DNA of 64,000 bases. Source: Cladocopium goreaui. Lineage: Eukaryota; Sar; Dinophyceae; Suessiales; Symbiodiniaceae. The notes under the pieces were generated by a model that was not told the origin of the DNA, made no database searches, and saw only the letters and a program-made list of their open reading frames with translations. Positions 1 to 13,325 of this stretch are shown in pieces; position 1 is the first letter of the stretch; each line of letters starts with the position of its first letter. The stretch is from positions 603,620 to 667,619 of the forward strand of contig CAMXCT020002024.1 of assembly GCA_947184155.2 (NCBI GenBank). The letters are read 5' to 3'. Made by a program: the position numbers and the translations under genes.

Positions 1-2500
1 GTTCTTACTGCGCCAAATGCCTGGCCTTTGATGGCATTGTTTCGGATTTGTTTCGTCCGGTATAGGTGTATCAAGGTGTATCATTGTGTAAAAGTAGACA
101 GATGAACAAGTTACACGGTTAGCCTGTGAAATTTGGACGGTTTTAGTGGATTTGCTTGGGTCCCCAATCTTTATCCGCGCATTATTATTATTATTTATTT
201 ATTTTTTTTGTGTGATGTTCGGGTCCACATGTTTGTTGGCCAGATAGATGTAGGATGCATGAATGGACGGATGGATAGATAGATGCGAGAACATACTCAA
301 TTTATATTCGCAGTGCATCGTTTTTTTCTTGCTTATGCAGACTTCTACACCGACATTTGTTTCTCATCACTTGTCTGACCTTCAGCCTTCAGAGCCCATT
401 GCCACGATCTCTCTCTCTCTCTCTGCCGTAGGTTGGAGTTGAAGCCGCGAAGCAAACCAATGCCAGGCGATGCAGGCTATCAAGAGGAGCAAAAATGGGG
501 GGATGCAGGTGCCGGGGCTAGTGGGGGGGTTCCCACACAAAGTGCCATGTCCGTAATCCCATCCTCCTAATATTCAGCACACCCTAGATGATCCCAAAAT
601 TGTTAAACCCCCTACTAAACCATGATTTGCGGGGGGTGCTTAATATTAGGTTGATGGGATTAGTTTAGCAGCGGATGATCAACCATGGGATCGTGGGGTT
701 TCTGCTTTGATTTTTAGACAAAACCATCTAGGACAGTCCTCCGCGAGCCTCTGGGCGTCCAGATCCCTTTGGTGGAGCAAGGCCGGCATTGGATCATGGA
801 AAGTGAATGAAAGTGACCAGACAATTGATCTTGTGGCACCTCTAGGGAATTCTGTGATCTATCGATCGATCGACCTATTTGTCCATCCATTCATTCATCC
901 ATCCGTCCGTCTCTATCTCTATCTCTATCTCTATCTACTATCCAAATCTAATCAAATCTGTCTAAATCAATGTAAATCTATCTATGTAATCCTACCTGCA
1001 GGACGTGCCCAACGCCCCACACGTAGTCACTTCATACTTATAGAGGGATAATTAAGACTCCTCACTCCCATCAATCAAACTATTACATGGATTACAGACT
1101 TCGAATTAAGGGTAAGATACGGACCCCCTTACTTACTTCATACAAAGGGATAGCCCGCCTCGCTCTCCCAAAAGCGGCGAAACCAGCTTTGGAGGACAGC
1201 AGATCCACTGCAGAAGGCTATCAATGACGTCCCTAAATCAGCTGACCTAGGGACATTTGGTTATTAGAGCCCCACATCCTAGAAAGCTACAAAGTACTGT
1301 AAGGGTCACCAAGAATGAGGGATCCGACAACCATTCCAACAGACAGTACTGGCCGTAAGCCTAGCTATCTCTATTTATATATCTTAATATCTCTCATCCA
1401 TCCATCCATCCATCCATCCATCCATCCATCCATCCATCCATCCATCCATGTGTATGGGCATCCATGTGTATGGGCATCCATATGTACGCCACATCAAGGG
1501 CCACAGCCCACAGGTATCGCACCACCCGGGCTGATGCCGACGACAACTGGCGACGGTGAGATGACCATAGCGGCTACGCGGGGGTCCAGGGGAAGCACTG
1601 CATGATGGTGATAAAACCCATCAATGAACAAACATGATAAATTAATATATATATAGATTATGTATAGTAGTCGTCAGTAAACAATGATGATTATCTATAA
1701 TAATGAATAACGAAAGAAATGATAAATAGATATAATTAATGAGTACAAATATTCCAAGGTAACATGTAATAATCTATAGTAATACTAGGCGTTAATAATC
1801 ACAGGAATGATTTTGATCATTGATGATAATAATCTATAGTCTATACAGTGATATGAAAAAATGGGGACAATGGGTGATAATGTCGGATTCAATGCCATTT
1901 GAGGATGTTTTTTTTGCATGCCATTTATGGTATATGCTCGGAAGTTTTTTCTCCAATATCCAAGCTGCATTTTTCCACTAACATGGCTGTGAGGCTGGGC
2001 GGCAGTTATGTTGAATTCCAGGATTTTGCAAATAACATCTTCGTTTATTCCAGATAGTGTAAGTTTGAGCAGCGACTCCGCGCCGAAGCTGGCTCCGCTC
2101 TCCGTTATCTCTCCAGGAAGGTGAACGGATAGCATTCATCATCTCCGAAATCCGGAAAAAGGATGAGAAAGGATGAAAAAGGATGAAGAATGCTCATGAC
2201 TCCTTAATGAATATGGGAATTGGGAAATGTTGGGAAACTGTTTTTGCCCGTGCTTTGGCTTCCTGGGGAGCCCGTAGCTTCAACTTTGATTCTGTAGTTT
2301 GGCCAGGGGAGGCCCCTGCGCCGAAGCAGCTTGCTGTGAAAGTGCGTCCAAGAATGTCCAAGATAAACTTTCAGCGAGATTCTCATGTGGTAATACTTGG
2401 TGCTTGGATGTACTTGGAATTTATATATAGTCCTTCATCCATTCAGAAAATTCAAACTATTCAATACGTCCCACCTTCACTGAACAACGGGACTGCACAA
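1..2500. other. Gene-poor region with microsatellites
   Basis: No convincing gene is seen. The stretch is AT-rich and holds short simple repeats: CT at about 411-424, CTAT/CATC-type repeats at about 890-942, and CATC at 1395-1449. Open frames here are short, cross the microsatellites and resemble no family I recognise. Confidence 0.6.
1395..1449. repeat. CATC microsatellite
   Basis: About 13 uninterrupted CATC units. A related CTATCT/CATC stretch lies at about 890-942. Confidence 0.9.
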
Positions 2501-2501
2501 C

Positions 2502-3470
2502 ATGGGCAAGTGATGGCAAGAGATGGCAAGAGATGGCAAGAGATGGCAAGAGATGGCAAGTGATGGCAAGAGATGGCAAGTGGTGGCAAGAGATGGCAAG
2601 AGATGGCACGTGATGGCAAGAGATGGCAAGAGATGGCAAGTGATGGCACGCGATCGCAAGAGATAGCAAGTGATGGCAAGTGATGGCAAGAGATGGAAAG
2701 AGATGGCAAGAGATGGCAAGAGATGGCAAGTGGTGGCAAGTGATGGCAAGTGATGGCAAGTGATGGCAAGAGATGGCAAAAGATGGCAAGTGATGGCAAG
2801 AGGTGGCAAGAGATGGCAAGAGATGGCAAAACATGGCAAGAGATGGCAAGAGATGGCAAGAGATGGCAAGTGATGGCAAGAGATGACAAGAGATGGCAAG
2901 TGATGGCAAGAGATGGCAAGTCATGGCAAGTGATGGCACGTGATGGCACGTGATGGCACGTGATGGCAAGAGATGGCAAGTGATGGCACGTGATGGCAAG
3001 AGATGGCAAGCGGTGGCAAGAGATGGCAAGTGATGGCAAGTGATGGCAAGAGATGGAAAGAGATGGCAAGAGATGGCAAGTCATGGCAAGTGATGGCACG
3101 TGATGGCACGTGATGGCAAGAGATGGCAAGTGATGGCACGTGATGGCACGTGATGGCAAGACATGGCAAGAGATGGCAAGTGGTGGCAAGTGATGGCAAG
3201 AGATGGCAAGAGATGGCAAAACATGGCAAGAGATGGCTAGTGATGGCAAGTGATGGCAAGAGATGGCAAGAGATGGCAAGTGATGGCAAGTGATGGCAAG
3301 TGATGGCAAGAGATGGCAAGAGATGGCAAGTGATGGCAAGTCATGGCAAGTCTTGGCAAGAGATGGCAAGAGATGGCAAGAGATGGCAAGAGGTGGCAAG
3401 TGATGGCAAGTGATGGCAAGAGATGGCAAGAGATGGCAAGAGATCGCAAGTGATGGCACGTGATGGCAAG
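2502..3470. repeat. 10-bp satellite, about 97 units
   Basis: Tandem decamer with consensus AGATGGCAAG; the common variants are TGATGGCAAG and TGATGGCACG. The copies differ almost only by base substitution and stay in perfect 10-bp register over the whole array. The repeat makes long open frames on both strands, because three 10-bp units give a 10-residue period. These frames are a by-product and not genes. Confidence 0.97.
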
Positions 3471-4080
3471 TGGCCCCTGCATTCGGATTTTCTACATATG
3501 AGCGGCAAGCGGTTGGGGTAATGTTTTTCTTTTTGGCTGGAAGTGGCGCCCGAAAAGGCAAGCGATTCAGCTGATAGATTCGAAGCTTTCCAAGAGGCTT
3601 CGCTGAGTGGATGCGTGACACATTATTTATTTGAGCCAACCATTTGTTTGCGCTGATGATGTTCTGGTGCTGGTGGGTTTTTACACACAGATTCTGCCGT
3701 TACTGTAAAACGTGCAGTTGCATCTTCGTTTATTTTATTTTCATGTGGTAATGTACAGGCATCTGACAAAGTCGTACCTGTTTTAGGAAAAAAACGTTGT
3801 GCCTTGGGGAAGTGTGTTTCGCAAAAGTCGTGCCTTTAGCAAGAACGCATAGGAACTCTGGAGTTTGGATATGTAACCCGTTTTCTTAAGAGATCACGTA
3901 GCTGATCACTATTAGCATGCAGAATTCCAGGTGGTGGGTATGTTGATTAGTTATAGGTAAGATGGCGTTGAGCTGGTGATTTGATCATTTTGGATGTTCA
4001 TCCCAGATTATCTTGTTTTTCCCGAATGCGTAGCGAAGGGTTCCCGTTTATAGTCTGGGGGTCTGGGGGCTGGACCCTTG
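3471..4080. other. No gene recognised
   Basis: AT-rich, non-repetitive sequence between two satellites. No domain, RNA gene or mobile-element end could be recognised. Confidence 0.5.
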
Positions 4081-4084
4081 TTCG

Positions 4085-4162
4085 CCTCGAGTGGCTCGTC
4101 GCGTCGTCGTCGGGTCGGCGTCGCGTCGTCGTCGGGTCGGCGTCGCGTCGTCGTCGCGTCGT
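4085..4162. repeat. GTCGTCGGGTCGGC-type GC-rich repeat
   Basis: About three imperfect units built from CGTCGTCGTCGGGTCGG and CGTCG. It is GC-rich in an AT-rich setting. Confidence 0.8.
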
Positions 4163-4165
4163 TAA

Positions 4166-4446
4166 TTCCGTGTCTATGGGGGGAGCTGCAAAACCTCTCC
4201 TTTTCAAAGGTTTCCAAGCAGGTTGTCATATCGTTTTGCGTGGCAGGCGTGGCACTTTGTCACATTCCAACCTGTTTGATAACGTGTCGAAAGTGTCAAA
4301 ATTGGAGGAAGTCTCGCACGAAATGCTCGTTTTGCTGCGCCCACGTGTCTGGTCTCGAGTCTCTGGTTTTCCTGTGGCGTCGCCGTGTCTATGGGGGAAG
4401 CTGCAAAACCTCTCCTTTTCGAAGGCTTCCAAGCAGGTTGCCATGT
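4166..4446. repeat. Pair of ~60-bp direct repeats
   Basis: The block around 4166-4230 (starting GTGTCTATGGGGG and running through AAACCTCTCCTTTTC) recurs at about 4385-4446 with few changes. The second copy leads directly into the ~41-bp satellite, so the pair may mark where that array began to expand. Confidence 0.8.
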
Positions 4447-4450
4447 CAGT

Positions 4451-5282
4451 TTGTAGCACGAAGTAGTACTGGGAAGTGCTTTGTGAAAGCTTTGTAGTAC
4501 AAAGTAGTACTGGGAAGGGTTTTGTGCAAGCTTTGTAGTACAAAGTAGTACTGGGAAGTGCTTTGTGCAAGCTTTGTAGTACAAAGTAGTACTGGGAAGT
4601 GCTTTGTGCAAACTTTGTAGTACAAAGTAGTACTGGGAAGTGCTTTGTGCAAACGTTGTAGTGCAAAGTAGTACTGGGAAGTGCTTTGTGCAAGCTTTGT
4701 AGTACAAAGTAGTACTGGGAAGTGCTTTGAGCAAGCTTGTAGTACAAAGTAGTACTGGAAACGTACTTTGTGCAAGCTTTGTAGTACAAAGTAGTGCTGG
4801 GAAGTAGTTTGTGCAAGCTTTGTAGTACAAAGTAGTACTGGGAAGTGCTTTGTGCAAGCTTTGTAGTACAAGTAGTACTGGGAAGGACTTTGTGCAAGCT
4901 TTGTAGTACAAGTAGTACTGGAAGTACTTTGTGCAAGCTTTGTAGTACAAGTAGTACTGGGAAGTACTTTGTGCCAGCTTTGTAGTACGAAGTGGTACTG
5001 GGAAGTACTTTGTGCATCTTTGTGCAAGCTTTGTAGTACAAAGTATAAATGCGAACGTGACTCTGTGCACGTTTGTAGACCAAAGGTAGTACTTGGAAGT
5101 CAGGTTGTGCGAACTTGTGTAACAAAGTAGTGCTGGGAAAGTGCTTTGCGCAAAGCTTTGTACTGGAAACGTCCTTTGTGCAAGCTTTGTAGTACAAAGT
5201 AGTGCTGGGAAGTGCTTTGTGCAAGCTTTGTAGTACAAAGTAGTACTGGGAAGTACTTTGTGCAAGCTTTGTAGTACAAAAT
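4451..5282. repeat. ~41-bp satellite with internal fold-back
   Basis: About 20 units that contain TTTGTAGTACAAAGTAGTAC followed by TGGGAAGTGCTTTGTGCAAG. Each unit carries a short inverted repeat, CTTTG-TAGTA-CAAAG. Later units (4860-5160) vary more and include shortened copies. The long minus-strand frames over this array are repeat artefacts. Confidence 0.95.
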
Positions 5283-6720
5283 GATGATGCAGAATCCCAG
5301 CGTTGACATGCAGGTTGCACACGAGAATGACATTATAAGAGAGTAGAAAAGCAATATTTTCACCAGTCGCGTTCCATTGTGTTTTATGTTTTTTTAATGT
5401 CTGAAATGCATGTTTACACTTTTATTGAGGACAGCGTTCCATGCAGAAAAGCATGTAGGCATGACTTAGGCATGACTTCTTGGATACAGCGTTTACAATG
5501 GTAAATGCCATTCAAAACACGCTAGGCATGACTTAGGCGTGACATTGTCGTTTCCCTGTATATATTATAAGAGAAAAAACAATATGAAACTTGAGGATTT
5601 AAATTTAAAATGTAGGAGTGACTGCTAATTTTGACAGTCGGAGTGATGATGATGAATGGGAAGAAAACATATAGAAAAAATGAAGAGATTAGAGACTTTG
5701 TCAAATGTCATCCCTGTGCCTTCACCTGATGATGAGGAAGGAGACAAATTTTGGAAGAAAGTAATTGACGATTTCAAAAGAAAACGCGGAAGGAGTATAT
5801 ATATATATATATATGGTATGATATGTTTTGCGTTTGTTGGTTTTGGCATTATAAGAAATGTATGGAACCTCACGGAGAAAAAGGTCATCGTCGATTGAGG
5901 TAAAGAATTCAACCATGATGGTAGATGCAACGCTTTGATTATTAATCTACTTCTTTTATCAATAGCAATGGATGCAATGAATGATACAGGAAAATCTTGC
6001 TTAACCCAAATACGACTGATTGAAGACGGGTGGGATTGAATAGGACAATGGAAAACATACATTGATTAATTATGATTAGTTCATAATATCTTTAAAAAAA
6101 CATATTATGAATTGTGAACTAGTCTGCAAACAAAAGTCACTGAAAACTGAAAACCCTATCAGCCACAACAATTATCTCCCTCATTCAAACCAAACATCAA
6201 CAGTGAAAGTTCGGGGCAAACTTGCCCCAAAATCCCCATCGCAAAAAACACAACATTAAAGGTAAAGATGAAACATTGAACATCAACATATCAACAGAAA
6301 AAAAACATAACAACCCACAATGAATGCTGGGATGTCCCGGTATCCCCCTTTTACCATTTCTTTAGGGGATTTTTCATAGTTGTGCTGGTTTGCCAAAGGG
6401 TATTTTTCTCACGTTCTACCTGATCAGAGATGAGTCTCCTGACCGGCGAAATTTTTGGATCATCTGGGGATATCAAATCTCCTGGCAGCCCATCGTTTGC
6501 GGGTATCAAACTCATTGCGGTGCCGCTCCGATGTTGCAGGGTCGGTAGGATCAATTTGTTTTTGTGGGAAATAGATCGGGACCCAAAAAGCATCTTTGAG
6601 AGCTTGGTTTCTCCACCACGGCTGACAATTAGGGATTGTCCAATAAGTTTCCAAGTCTAACAACATAGATCAATTGGTGATATTCCCACTATACTCCCAG
6701 TACATTCCCATTACTGTAAG
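5283..6720. other. No gene recognised
   Basis: AT-rich sequence with a TA microsatellite at about 5797-5814. Short open frames on both strands have no recognisable domain. I see no rRNA, tRNA or transposase signal. Confidence 0.5.
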
Positions 6721-7195
6721 TGTCATTTACATTCCATCACGTTCCCATGACATCCGCTTAAATCCAATGAAATCACCGTTAAATCCGATGAAATACCATT
6801 AAATCCCAGTTAAATCCCATCAAATCACAATCAAACCCATTTAAATCCCCTTGAATCACCATTAAATCCCAGAAAAAACATGGATAAACCAAGCTTTGTT
6901 TCCAAGGTATCTCTGGGTTTCCGCTCCCTTCGCAAGGTGGAAATCGTTCCTCAGGGAGATTCTTTCCTGGTGACCCGCGGGGCGCTGGGCGGGCAGCAGA
7001 GTTTATTTTTCTATTTCGGGTGCTTCATATACTGTATTGGATTTCTGGGCATAATCATGCGGATTTAGCAGGATTTTATAGGAGCTTAAAGGGGGTTTAT
7101 AGGGATTTCTTGGGATTTTACTGCGATTTTAATGGGATTCTACTGTGGTTTAATGCGTTTCATGGGATTTAAAGGGATAATCATGGGATTTAATG
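6720..7195. repeat. Degenerate inverted repeats flanking a ~200-bp core
   Basis: The left arm (about 6720-6870) is a run of degenerate AAATCCCATT/AAATCCGATG-like units. The right arm (about 7070-7195) is a run of GGGATTTTAATGGGATT-like units, the reverse complement of the left motif. The core between them has no recognised gene. The layout resembles a decayed fold-back or MITE-like element. The arms are too diverged to fix termini or a target-site duplication by eye. Confidence 0.5.
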
Positions 7196-7390
7196 AATAC
7201 GTAAGTGAGCCGTGAAAGTTATGCAGTTATACCCTGTTGGGACTTATACTACCGAATTTCTCGGGGACGATATCCACGGCTCAATCCTTGGATCTGGGAC
7301 AAGCACCCTGGAGGAAAGGCACACTATTTTTCCTGGTACTTTTTCCCCTTCCCCGGGGAATATTTTTCCCCGATCATCCTTTCACAATAA

Positions 7391-8092
<702 letters not shown>

Positions 8093-9710
8093 AAAGTTTT
8101 GAGCCAATCGTAGATAAACCTTCGAGCCAACCCTGCGGAGAAACTATAAACCCACTTTCAATAAAACAAAGCAACCCTGAAGCAACCCTAAATAAAATTC
8201 TAAACCAACTGCGACCCAAATTCAACGTTACTTATCCAAACCCTAAACGAACTTTAAACTGTAAACTAACTGGCACTAAACAGTAAATAAAGCTTTAAAC
8301 CAATCTTTGACCAACCCTAAAGAAAATTCGAAATAAAAACAGCATTTTAAATCAACCACAAACAAATGTTGAACCAACCCTTAAGAAAAACCCTAACCAA
8401 CCTGAAAAAGAAAGATAAACTGACCCTTAGTAAAGCACCTTTGAAATACAACCTGAAACCACCCTCAAATAAATTATCATTAAACCTTGAACCAATCCTC
8501 AATAAACCACAAATCAACCCTAAATAGATCTCTAACCAGCCCCAAACCAATTCTAAACCAAACCGTAAACCGTAAACTGCAAACCAATTTAAAACATTAA
8601 GTGCGCCGACACTACATCGACCCTAAACCAACTTGAATTAGCCACTAAGCCAACTTTAACAAAACCCTCAACAACTTCAAATAAATTTCCGAACAACATT
8701 CAATAAAATTTTAAACCAAAATTCCATAGTCCCCAAACCAGCTCCAATCAAACCTTAAACCAACCCCAAATCGACCCTAAACCAACCTTAAACCGATTAT
8801 AAAGAATCCCTCAATCCAACCCCAAAGAACACCTTAAAGCAAACTATAGTTTTAAAAAATAATCCTAAAACCCTCACGAAGGAAACTGCACGCACACCGT
8901 AAAGTCAAACCCCAAGCCAAGTTTAAATTTTCAGCCAACCTCAAATAAACCCTGAAAAGAATGCCAAATAAAGGGTTAACCCAACCCAAAACAAACCCAA
9001 ATCAAAAGCTAAAAGACAAATGAATTTTCGATAAATTACGAATCAAACCCTGGACCGATTTTAGAAAAAACTTTGAACCAACCTTAAGCCAACCAGCGCA
9101 ACCAGCAATAAACCACTGACCCAACCCTGAAGCAACCCGAAACCAAACCGAAAGAAAACTTAAACACACCTTAACCAACACTAAGCATGCCAGAAATAAC
9201 ACCTGAAAAAATGTTAAATGAGCATTACGCCAACATTCAATAAATCCAGAGTAAACCTTAAGCTAACACTAAGCCCACCCAAACCAAACCCTAAATATAT
9301 TTTAACTACAATTTCAAAGCGGCCTAGGAACACAACCCTAAACCAAATCTAAACAAAACTTTACACCAAACATAAACCAACCCTGAACATATCTTAAAAG
9401 ATAAGAAATATTGCAAAATACCTTCACCCAAGCCGAAACAAATCCTACAGCAACCCCAACACCATGCTAGTTGAACCAACGCTAAAACTAAGCGGACTCC
9501 TAGCCAAACCGCAAACTAACCCGAAACAACATATCGCACCAACACGGAATTCACGCCGAGCAAGCGCTACACAAACACCATTTATAGACCATCTTTAAAC
9601 CGACCTGGAATAACTAAGCCAACCCACGATACCGATACCTTTAACCAACCCCAAGCACACACCACAGCAGCCCCAACAACAATTCTAGCTGAACCAACCC
9701 CAGATTGCTG
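8093..9710. repeat. Degenerate AACCCTAAACC-rich tract
   Basis: About 1.6 kb of loosely repeated sequence in which ACCCTAAACCAAC-like words recur at irregular short spacing (clear examples near 8230, 8505, 8620 and 8775). It contains the CCCTAAA word of plant-type telomeres but is not a clean 7-bp array. It may be a decayed satellite; a telomeric origin is only a possibility. Confidence 0.55.
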
Positions 9711-10325
9711 CTAGCTCCAAAAAATTCCGATTCCGGCAGAAATATGAGTTTCTAGCTCCAAAATGCTGCAATTACGGTAGAGGTGGTTCCAAAATGTTGC
9801 AAATACTGTCGAAATGGCAGCTTCGAGGTTTAACATGCTGCAAATAGCGAGGGAACTGATGCGGCATTGAGGGGGGAAAAAAACGCAAACTGGGCCCTGG
9901 AGGAAAGAGGTGACAGGATATTTTTGTTGGGTCTGAAATGAATGCGTGGGTTTCAGTGAAAAGCCCAATAAAAATGGATGGTGAAGACTGAGTTGTTGTT
10001 TTTCTACCCCAGGTGAGAACCTTTCAGATCCTGTTGCGATCTTCCGCGTTCGTTGTTGGAATATGGTATCAGCTACCCTAATGGTCAGATATGGCAGTTG
10101 AAAATTCACCACGTCCCAGTGCCAGTCCACGTCATATATTGATAAAATGTGGGAAAGCCAACAATAAACCTACGGTATCAATCCCAGCCATTTTTCGTGA
10201 ACCTGGGCATGGTTTATGACACTGGCTTTACCACATGAGTGGTATAGCTCCCAACTGAGTATCCACGAGATGTTTTTGCCCTGGGCCAAACATAGAGCTG
10301 GAAAATCAATCTTTGATAGATTTAT
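9711..10325. other. No gene recognised
   Basis: A ~38-bp phrase around 9712-9835 (GCTCCAAAATGCTGCAA and relatives) is loosely repeated three or four times. Otherwise nothing recognisable is present. Confidence 0.5.
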
Positions 10326-10610
10326 AGATATACAATATATATATATATACACACATATATATATATATATATATGTATTAATAGAATATGTATAATATAT
10401 ATATAGTATGTTTTAATATGATATAATATAATATTTAATTTAATATATTTATATACATATTATATATATAATATAAATATATGTATATATAATACTATAT
10501 ATATATATATATATTAAATTATACTTATATATATATTAAATTATATTTATATATCATATAATATATAATATATGATATATATATATATAACAATATATAT
10601 ATATATACAT
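10326..10610. repeat. AT-rich TA microsatellite region
   Basis: Almost entirely A and T, mostly TA dinucleotides with short interruptions. Confidence 0.95.
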
Positions 10611-12195
10611 GGTTTTCCCATTAAAGTTAAACACACCATTTACAGGGTATTTCTCACTGCCACGTTTGATTCCCGGAGGGTAGATGTATTCCGGATTGAG
10701 ATGTTTAGTTTCCAGAAAATAATATTTTCACCAAGGAGAACTGGTTAACTGGTTCAGTGCTATGTAGATATACTAGACCATACTAGAATTACTAGATCAA
10801 AATCACCGGTTATATTTGAGGAACATCCTTATCGGCATGACCCAAATTTTGGGTTGCCATTTAGTTTCCGATCTCACATTTGCCAGGTACAGTTAGCCAA
10901 GAAACCTGTAGCCAAGGCAAGAAATTCGAACGAGACGGGGTTTGACCAGGTTCCCATGTGGGGTTTAGACAACCTCTTCGCAGTTCACTAGTGATGAACC
11001 TCACTGAAAGGGAAGGTGTTCTGTGTGTGTATGTCTGTTATCAGGGGGAAAGGATTATGAGGTTTACCTTTGAAACATGTTCATACATGTTCTGCATTGT
11101 GGCATTCGCATGACTGGCATTGACTGGTCACATACTGTACATCTGTAATTCTGCACTGTTTCGCGGTGTCAAGCATGTGATTATAATCCCTTTTCTAGCT
11201 TATTGGTTTGTCATGATCACTTTCGTTTAATTGATCTGTTTTCGCTGGTTTGTTTGTTTGGGACCACCAGTCAGACTGTGGTAGTTTTTTTGCGCGAGAT
11301 CCATCCACGGTTGACATGCATATCGCATCGATGTTGCAGTTCCAACCCCTGGTTTGAGAGGACAAATCTGCTTGTTTTTGTTTTTCCTGGGGTCAATGAA
11401 CCCCTTTTCTGGGGTCAAAGTAGAGACCTTCTGGGAATCATGGTAATGGAAATCTCCCAAATTTGTAGATGATATTGGATGGTTATCGAAAGTATGATTG
11501 GACCATTGCCAGGTGAAATTCGATGGAGGTCATCAATTGTTGCTGATCTAACCCTCATTTTTGCTTGCTGAACCAGCATTTTTGTTGCTTAGATGATGTT
11601 AGATCCATTTGTATCGCGGACTTCGCAGACCAGCAAGAATACCATGTTGATCCATGTTGTTTGTTTGGTTGATTATGTATTTCTATGTATTTCTGGATCA
11701 TCGAATAAACAATGTTCATTCCCCATGGTCGGGATGGTCAAAGATCCAAGTGCCCCCTAGATAAGCTAAAATGGCTTACATCCAAAATAACTAGGGTTAT
11801 GTAGATATAAAATGATATATATATATATATTGTTGATGGGGTTTATAAGCCAACATGACTGGGGCCACCACCTTGTAATTATGTGAATGCGGTTGGTTAG
11901 TTGCATAACATTATCCAATTATTGCGTTCCCATTGTCTCCCCATTACTTTAATTTGTCCAGGATACTCACATTGCTTCCCATTAATACCAATGTTGGTCA
12001 AATACACCCAAATATATTTTCAAGTTGGTTATTATTTATAGAAATGCATACTTATATCCCGTATTATACCCCAATATATCCAATATTTGGTACAGTTATA
12101 TCATAGTAATATGTCAATAATATGATAGTTATTTACCTATATATATAATTATTCCCGAGAGCGCCTGCGAAGGGTTCTTCGTAAAAAAGCAGCCG
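10611..12195. other. No gene recognised
   Basis: Unique-looking sequence with a short TA run near 11815. Open frames of up to about 90 codons show no domain and no intron pattern. Confidence 0.5.
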
Positions 12196-12199
12196 TTAT

Positions 12200-12766
12200 A
12201 CTAGATCTTCACTCCTTCACATCTGCTGATCTAGATCTTCACACCCTCACACCTGCAGATCTAGATCTTCACACCTTCACACCTGCAGATCTAGATCTTC
12301 ACACCTTCACACCTGCAGATCTAGATCTTCACACCCTCACACCTGCAGATCTAGATCTTCACATCCTCACACCTGCAGATCTAGATCTTCACACCCTCAC
12401 ATCTGCAGATCTAGATCTTCACACCCTCACATCTGCCGATCTAGATCTTCACACCCTCACATCTGCAGATCTAGATCTTCACACCCTCACACCTGCAGAT
12501 CTAGATCTTCACACCCTCACATCTGCAGATCTACATCATCACATCCTCACATCTGCAGATCTACATCTTCACACCCTCACATCTGCAGATCTTCATACCT
12601 TCACACCTGCAGATCTAGATCTTCACCCTCACACCTGCAGATCTAGATCTTCACACCCTCACATCTGCAGATCTAGATCTTCACACCCTCACATCTGCAG
12701 ATCTACATCTTCACACCCTCACATCTGCCGATCTACATCTTCACACCTTCACATCTGCAGATCTCC
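12200..12766. repeat. 30-bp satellite with palindromic AGATCTAGATCT
   Basis: About 18 units: the palindrome AGATCTAGATCT followed by TCACACCCTCACATCTGC. The units are near-identical and have no unique spacers, so this is not a CRISPR array. Confidence 0.96.
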
Positions 12767-12817
12767 TCTCGCTCTTCTTCTATTTCTCTCTTTAGGCCGG
12801 GGCGGTGCCGCCGGAGC

Positions 12818-13325
12818 GCCACGAAACGCAACCCTTTCGCACGAAATGGACGTTGGACGCCAAAAACTGAGGTAAAATTGCGATTTTACTTTGTCCATCG
12901 CAACCCTTTCGCACGAAATGGACGTTGGACGTTAAAAACTGAGGAAAAAAAATTGCGACTTTGAAGCGTCGCGCGCAACCCTTTCGCACGAAATGGACGT
13001 TGGACGTCAAAAACTGAGGAAAAATTGCGACTTTGAAGTGTCCCGCGCAACCCTTACGCACGAAATGGACGTTGGACGTCAAAAACTGAGGAAAAATTGC
13101 GACTTTGAGGTGTCCCGCGCAACCCTTACGCACGAAATGGACGTTGGACGTCAAAAACTGAGGAAAAATTGCGACTTTGAGGTGTCAATCGCAACCCTTA
13201 CACACGAAATGGAGGTTGGACGTCAAAAACTGAGGAAAAATTGCGATTTTACTTGGTCAATCGCAACCCTTACACACGAAATGGACGTTGGACGTCAAAA
13301 ACTGAGGAAAAATTGCGATTTTACT
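12818..13325. repeat. ~72-bp satellite, 7 units
   Basis: The phrase GAAATGGACGTTGGACGTC recurs at about 12843, 12916, 12991, 13062, 13133, 13205 and 13277 (spacing 71-75 bp). Because 72 is divisible by three, both strands stay open with a 24-residue period. There is no start context or flanking exon to support a gene. It abuts the 16-bp array directly. Confidence 0.93.

Noticed and set aside
2457-3639. Long minus-strand open frames (up to ~390 codons) rich in His-Leu-Pro-Ser
   Set aside because: They are produced by the 10-bp satellite, which keeps several frames open at once; no domain or exon structure.
4204-5363. Overlapping minus-strand frames rich in TTKLAQST and YYKACTK
   Set aside because: Translation of the ~41-bp satellite; three frames are equally open and none has a conserved start.
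12200-12766. Possible CRISPR array
   Set aside because: 30-bp units repeat directly without unique spacers, and the setting is eukaryotic.
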